A stretch of DNA of 64,000 bases from Pohlia nutans (Eukaryota > Streptophyta > Bryopsida > Bryales > Mniaceae), in contig CM040088.1 in the NCBI GenBank assembly GCA_022496805.1, positions 26,333,501 through 26,397,500 on the forward strand, read 5' to 3'. Under the pieces are notes generated by a model, which did no database searches, was not told the DNA's origin, and worked only from the letters and a program-made list of their open reading frames with translations. A program made the translations under genes and the position numbers. This document shows, one piece after another, positions 60,383 through 64,000 of this stretch. Position 1 is the stretch's first letter, and the number at the start of each line of letters is the position of its first letter.

Positions 60383-61599
60383 AGGTTATGGTCATTATCA
60401 GTAGTTGATGTGTATAAAGTATTATCTGGTGTTTTAATGTAGTATCCGTCTATTAGGCTGGTTTGGTTATAGTTATGTCCCCCTTGTCTCGTGAATGGGC
60501 AATCTGTTGGGATGTATTCTAATTGGAGATTATTTGTAAATGTTCTCCATTCTATGTCTTCTGTTTGTGGTGGGGTTATATCTGTTTCATTTTGTCGCCC
60601 TATAAGTGCTATATCTCTATTAAAGTCGCCGCATAGTATATATGTGGTATTTGGGTGTGCGTTGATTTGTTGTGTTATGTTTTGTTGGATTGCTGGTATA
60701 TATTGTATGTCATCTTCATGTGACGGCATATACATGTGGATAATTAGCCAAGTTTGTAGTGGTTTATTGTCAATTTTTATTATTTGTAGGTAGGGTGATA
60801 TTTCTTTCGGAGTTGAGATTTTGGTGATATTACCGGGGTATGCGTATTTTTGATTTATTAGTGTGAGGAGACCTCCTCTTGCGGGAATATATGACATTCT
60901 TTGTTGTATGCATCTTATTAGGGCATGTGTGTTGTTAAAAATTAATTTGTATTTTGGGAATAGGTGTTGTATATATTTGGTGGATTTTGTAGCAGTTAAT
61001 TTAGTTTCTTGTATTGTGATGATAGCTGGTTCATTAAGTGTGTTGGTGATTAGTTCATGTAAGTTTGGAAGGGCCGTATTTAGTGATGAGGCATTCCATG
61101 TAATAAATCTCGTATTATGATTTGTTGTATGTGTTTCTTGTGGTTGTATTGTGGGTATGTTTGGAAGTGGTGGGGGATGAGTATATTCATGTATTGGTAC
61201 ATGTATTTTTAAGGTTTCTTCTAATAAGTTGATGGGGAGAAATGGGAATTTATCAACCATGGTTTGGAGGGTTATAGTATCATTGTGTTGATAAATAAAA
61301 TTGTAAATTTCTTTGTGGATGGTATTTGGTGGGTTTATTAAGTTTTGATTTTTATTTGTGAATTCTTTGTATGGGTGTGTAGTTGAGATGTGTCTTTCAG
61401 GTGGGTTTTGTAGTAAGGACATTTTTTCTAGTAGTAGTGTTGTCCAATCAGGGTTTGGAATTTGTATTAGGAGTTGGTCACATGTTTCTTTTGATGGGCT
61501 GATTGTGATGATGAGTGCGTATAGTATTCTTGGTGATGGGTGATGTTGGTTTTGGTAAACATATTTTGATGTGTGGATAGTCATTAATGGCTTCCGCAT
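60361..61599 (-). pseudogene. LINE ORF2 APE endonuclease domain
   Basis: A 412-codon frame. The first 160 residues are an N-terminal region of unknown role. From residue 163 the exonuclease-endonuclease-phosphatase fold is clear: RFITWNASSL (164-173), IITIQETKLT (194-202), GGLLTLI (242-248), MYMPSHEDD (289-297), CGDFNRD (323-329) and SLIDGYY (381-387). E198, D325 and N327 correspond to known catalytic positions. This domain nicks genomic DNA in APE-type LINEs. The final SDHLP motif is in the next frame. Confidence 0.8.
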
Positions 61600-61852
61600 G
61601 ATTTGGATGTGCTATATTTAGGATAGGTGAGAATTGTTTTGCTAAATGTTGGTATTCTGGTTGTAATTTAACTGTGCTTGGTATAAAGTATGTTTTGGAT
61701 CTTCTTTTATGTGTAGGTGGGTGTGTTTTTAGTAAGTCAGGCATGGGCCCCGGGTTGGTTTCGATGTCCCCGCATAATAGTAATATTTGGTGTGAAAAGT
61801 TTCTTTTTTTAGGAGACTTTTGGGCTATTTTTTTTTTTCCTTTTTTGTTTGT
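61478..61852 (-). pseudogene. LINE ORF2 N-terminus with 2A-type motif
   Basis: Open from 61852: a Lys-rich leader, then ILLLCGDIETNPGP (motif end at 61745), immediately followed by MPDLLKTHPP. D(V/I)ExNPGP|P/M is the 2A ribosome-skipping consensus, known at the start of ORF2-type proteins in several non-LTR elements. The frame continues through KRRSKTYFIPSTVKLQPEYQ and shifts into the APE frame near 61560. There is no in-frame ATG before the motif; translation may have come from upstream or from a non-AUG start. Confidence 0.75.
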
Positions 61853-62558
61853 TTATTCTGGACGAGGCCGGTAGGCCGAGTCCGTTGTTGTTGGTGCTTC
61901 TTTTGGACGAGGCCGTTAGGCCGAGTCCAATTATCTTGATTGTTGGTTTTTTGTTTTTTGTTGAGGTAATTGTTTTTGTGATTTTTGAAATTTCTTTTTG
62001 TTTTATGTATTATGTAATTTGGATGTTGTTTGTTTTTGTAGAGATTTATTTTGTCATGGTTATTTGTTTTGGTTTTGTTGGTGGTATTGATGTTGATTTT
62101 GGTATTAGTATTGGTATTGGTGTTGGTATTTGTATTAATACAAAAGGGTATTGTATAACCGTATATGTATTTTTTGGTATTAGTATATACCTTTTTATTT
62201 TTGGTGTAGAGTATTCTTACAGAATACGTATACCAAAATGGTATATATATGTATTTGGTATTTTTATACTATATAATACTATATAATCTGCCGTATAGAT
62301 ACTGTATAATTATTGCCGTATTCTTTTGCTTTTCTATGTACTCTATACTAGTAGTATGTATAGATACTATGTAGACTACCTTGTAGTCTTTAGTCACTCT
62401 ATGTTTTTTAGGTTTTCTATGGCTTTTCTAGAGATATTCCTTTTGATGTCTTTGATGCCTTCCAATGCTAGCATTAGGGAATTATAGATGAAATCAATCT
62501 TGGATTGGAATTCTTCATGTTTTGCATCGTTGTAGACCCTCTCCTCCTTCAATTTTAG
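61853..62558 (-). other. LINE inter-ORF low-complexity spacer
   Basis: No open frame on the coding strand. It contains two near-identical 24-base imperfect palindromes (61860-61883 and 61905-61928; GGACGAGGCCG(G/T)TAGGCCG...), a degenerate GGTATT array near 62090-62135 and TATAGATAC/TATATA words at 62200-62370. Confidence 0.6.
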
Positions 62559-64000
62559 CTAAATATCTTCTCTCATTTTCTTGTTGCTAGCCTCCACAAT
62601 CGTGATAACATCCTCTTTTGTAATTGGTGGAGTGTTTGTTGTCAATGATGCCACCGTGTTGACCAAAGCCGTGTTGATGTCATTAAAACCCCACTTCTCA
62701 ATTTGCTCTTTTGATGGTGGTTCTAGTCCTTCCAAGCTCCTCCTATGTGGCAAGAAATCAACATAATGACCACCAATGGTTAGAGTTTTGTTGATAAATT
62801 TGCGGTACACAATGGGGTTAACACATTGAACATTAGCACTACCATTGTGCTTGGTTCCAATTTCCCTATGGTACCAAATAGAGATGATATTACTAGCATC
62901 CATGATCTTGTTAATTGCATCGGTGGTGTCATTAACCGAAAGCAAAATAGGAAGATGAGAGAGGGTTAGGGTGATAGCATCCTTCTTGGCCTTTGCCTCC
63001 GGTGTCATGCGAATGCTAGAGGTGTATCTCCTTTGAGGGGCAATTATTTCTTGTTTGGCGGGAATGTGATGAAGGCGGATTTTATCCGCTTGTGATGGAG
63101 TAGGTGCCATGATAAAGGCATGGCTATCTTTTATGCCTTTGTGAACACCGGTGATCTCAAAATCTTATTTCCTACGGAAACTAGATTCTAAAATATCATA
63201 GAAAAGAGCGGAAGCGGATACATCCACTATGTTCTCACTTTTGATCTTGATGGAAAGGTTGTCATTTCTAGCAATGGCATGAAAGCTTTTGCAAACTTTG
63301 CCCAAGTAGAGTTTTGGGGTTAGTTCATCTAAATGGTCTTTCAAGCTCTCAAGGTTGAGTATAAAGGGACGAAGTCCCTTGAGCATGGCGATTCCATCAA
63401 TTTCGGGTCTCAAGAGGTGAAGTTTTATGATCCCATTCCAAACACCCCTTTGTCCACCTTTCTTGGTGCTAAAACAAAGCACCGCAACGGGATCAATAAG
63501 ATCCGTGCCTAGGGGAATTTCCATGTCAACAAGTCTTTGCAAAACCATGGGTTTGATTTGGTCATGCAAATATGGGTTTTCCATGTTTGTTTCGAAATGG
63601 ATTTCCACATGGAAATCAAGTGACAATCCCGTTTCAGGGTTTGTCGGGATGTCAAATGGAATTTGGATCAAATTGTAGTGTTGACCCAAAATACCATCTT
63701 CTCTAGTCATGGGGTATAAGAGTTGAGGGATTCGTGGGTATGCCACGTTTGCTCCCCATGCTTCCTCGGCCTCTTCTTGTGGCATTCCTCTAATGATCAT
63801 GTCTTCAATTGATTCACCCGTGATCATTACTTCATCTTGGCACTCTTTAGCTAATTTTTCCATATGGTGGAAACCTAGCCAAAAGTTGGGGTTCCTTAGT
63901 GCAAAAAGAGTGTTTTGAGACATTATTTGAGAGTCTATGGACTCTTTTGGAGCATTTCCTTTGGATGATTCAAATGATAGATCATCTGTCCCTTTGGGCG
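62559..64000 (-). pseudogene. LINE ORF1 (partial, one in-frame stop)
   Basis: One reading frame runs from the window edge to 62559, interrupted by a single TAA (at about 63165), with 17 sense codons between the stop and the next ATG at 63110. Before the stop: FWLGFHHMEKLAKE, EDMIIRGMPQEEAEEAWGA, CFSTKKGGQRGVWNGIIKL. After it: ISIWYHREIGTKHNGSANVQ, VYRKFINKTLTIGGHYVDF, PHRRSLEGLEPP, which looks like an RNA-binding (RRM-like) fold. It is probably the element's RNA-binding protein; the first ATG in the window is 63923, but the frame stays open to 64000. The base composition is balanced, unlike the A/C-rich ORF2. Confidence 0.6.

Larger units (their letters stand above)
54271..64000 (-). mobile_element. 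Large Dualen-like LINE, degenerate, 5' end outside window
   Basis: Minus-strand element of more than 9.7 kb. Coding order from the right: ORF1 (beyond 64000 to 62559), low-complexity spacer, ORF2 starting with a 2A motif (61852), APE endonuclease, RT, methyltransferase-like segment, RNase H, CCHC finger and restriction-like endonuclease (to 54735), then a 3' UTR ending in a CTATCTATCTA-type tail at 54271. ORF2 is split among reading frames by six frameshifts (about 61560, 60385, 60070, 58150, 57755, 55480), so the copy is inactive, yet motifs remain clear. APE together with a C-terminal restriction-like endonuclease and RNase H is the combination reported for the Dualen/RandI group of green algae. 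The coding strand of ORF2 is strongly A/C-rich and G-poor, unlike ORF1. Confidence 0.85.

Overview
The window looks like nuclear DNA of a land plant with a large, repeat-rich, AT-rich genome. It holds three plant-type spliced genes with GT-AG introns, a few short plant telomere-type repeats and dozens of transposon remnants, so gene density is about one per 20 kb. The DA1- and TPD1-family genes place it in land plants. The abundance of TTAA-flanked elements and the unusual LINE suggest a fern, lycophyte, bryophyte or gymnosperm rather than a flowering plant; this placement is inference.

Layout. 1-30 kb has no gene I can support. It is a mosaic of short non-autonomous elements: TTAA-flanked elements with CCCC/GGGG-type ends (piggyBac-like signature), TA-flanked fold-backs, CACTA miniatures, two small Helitrons, two giant long-TIR fold-backs and a decayed ORF tract at about 22-25.6 kb. 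30.08-31.62 kb (minus) is a four-exon TPD1-like gene for a small cysteine-rich secreted-type protein. 37.03-39.03 kb (plus) is a four-exon gene for a COA1-like mitochondrial protein. 39-48 kb is again repeats. 48.77-53.35 kb (plus) is an eleven-exon DA1-type gene (two UIMs, LIM, HExxH peptidase) with an unexpected 90-codon exon inside the LIM-like region. 54.27 kb to the right edge (minus) is a degenerate but nearly complete, very large LINE.

The LINE is the most unusual object. In coding order (right to left) it has ORF1 with one in-frame stop, a low-complexity spacer, an ORF2 that opens with a 2A-type motif (GDIETNPGP), an APE endonuclease, a reverse transcriptase with YADD, a PCIF1/N6A-methyltransferase-like segment, a type I RNase H, a CCHC finger and a restriction-like endonuclease, ending in a short CTAT-type tail. 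It has six frameshifts, so this copy is dead, but it records a Dualen-like dual-endonuclease architecture with extra domains.

The genes are unrelated in pathway. They share one feature: introns of all three carry copies or fragments of the same short TTAA-flanked element family. Exon boundaries were chosen by hand from splice-site consensus, frame continuity and remembered family motifs. No database search was run, so family names rest on motif recognition.
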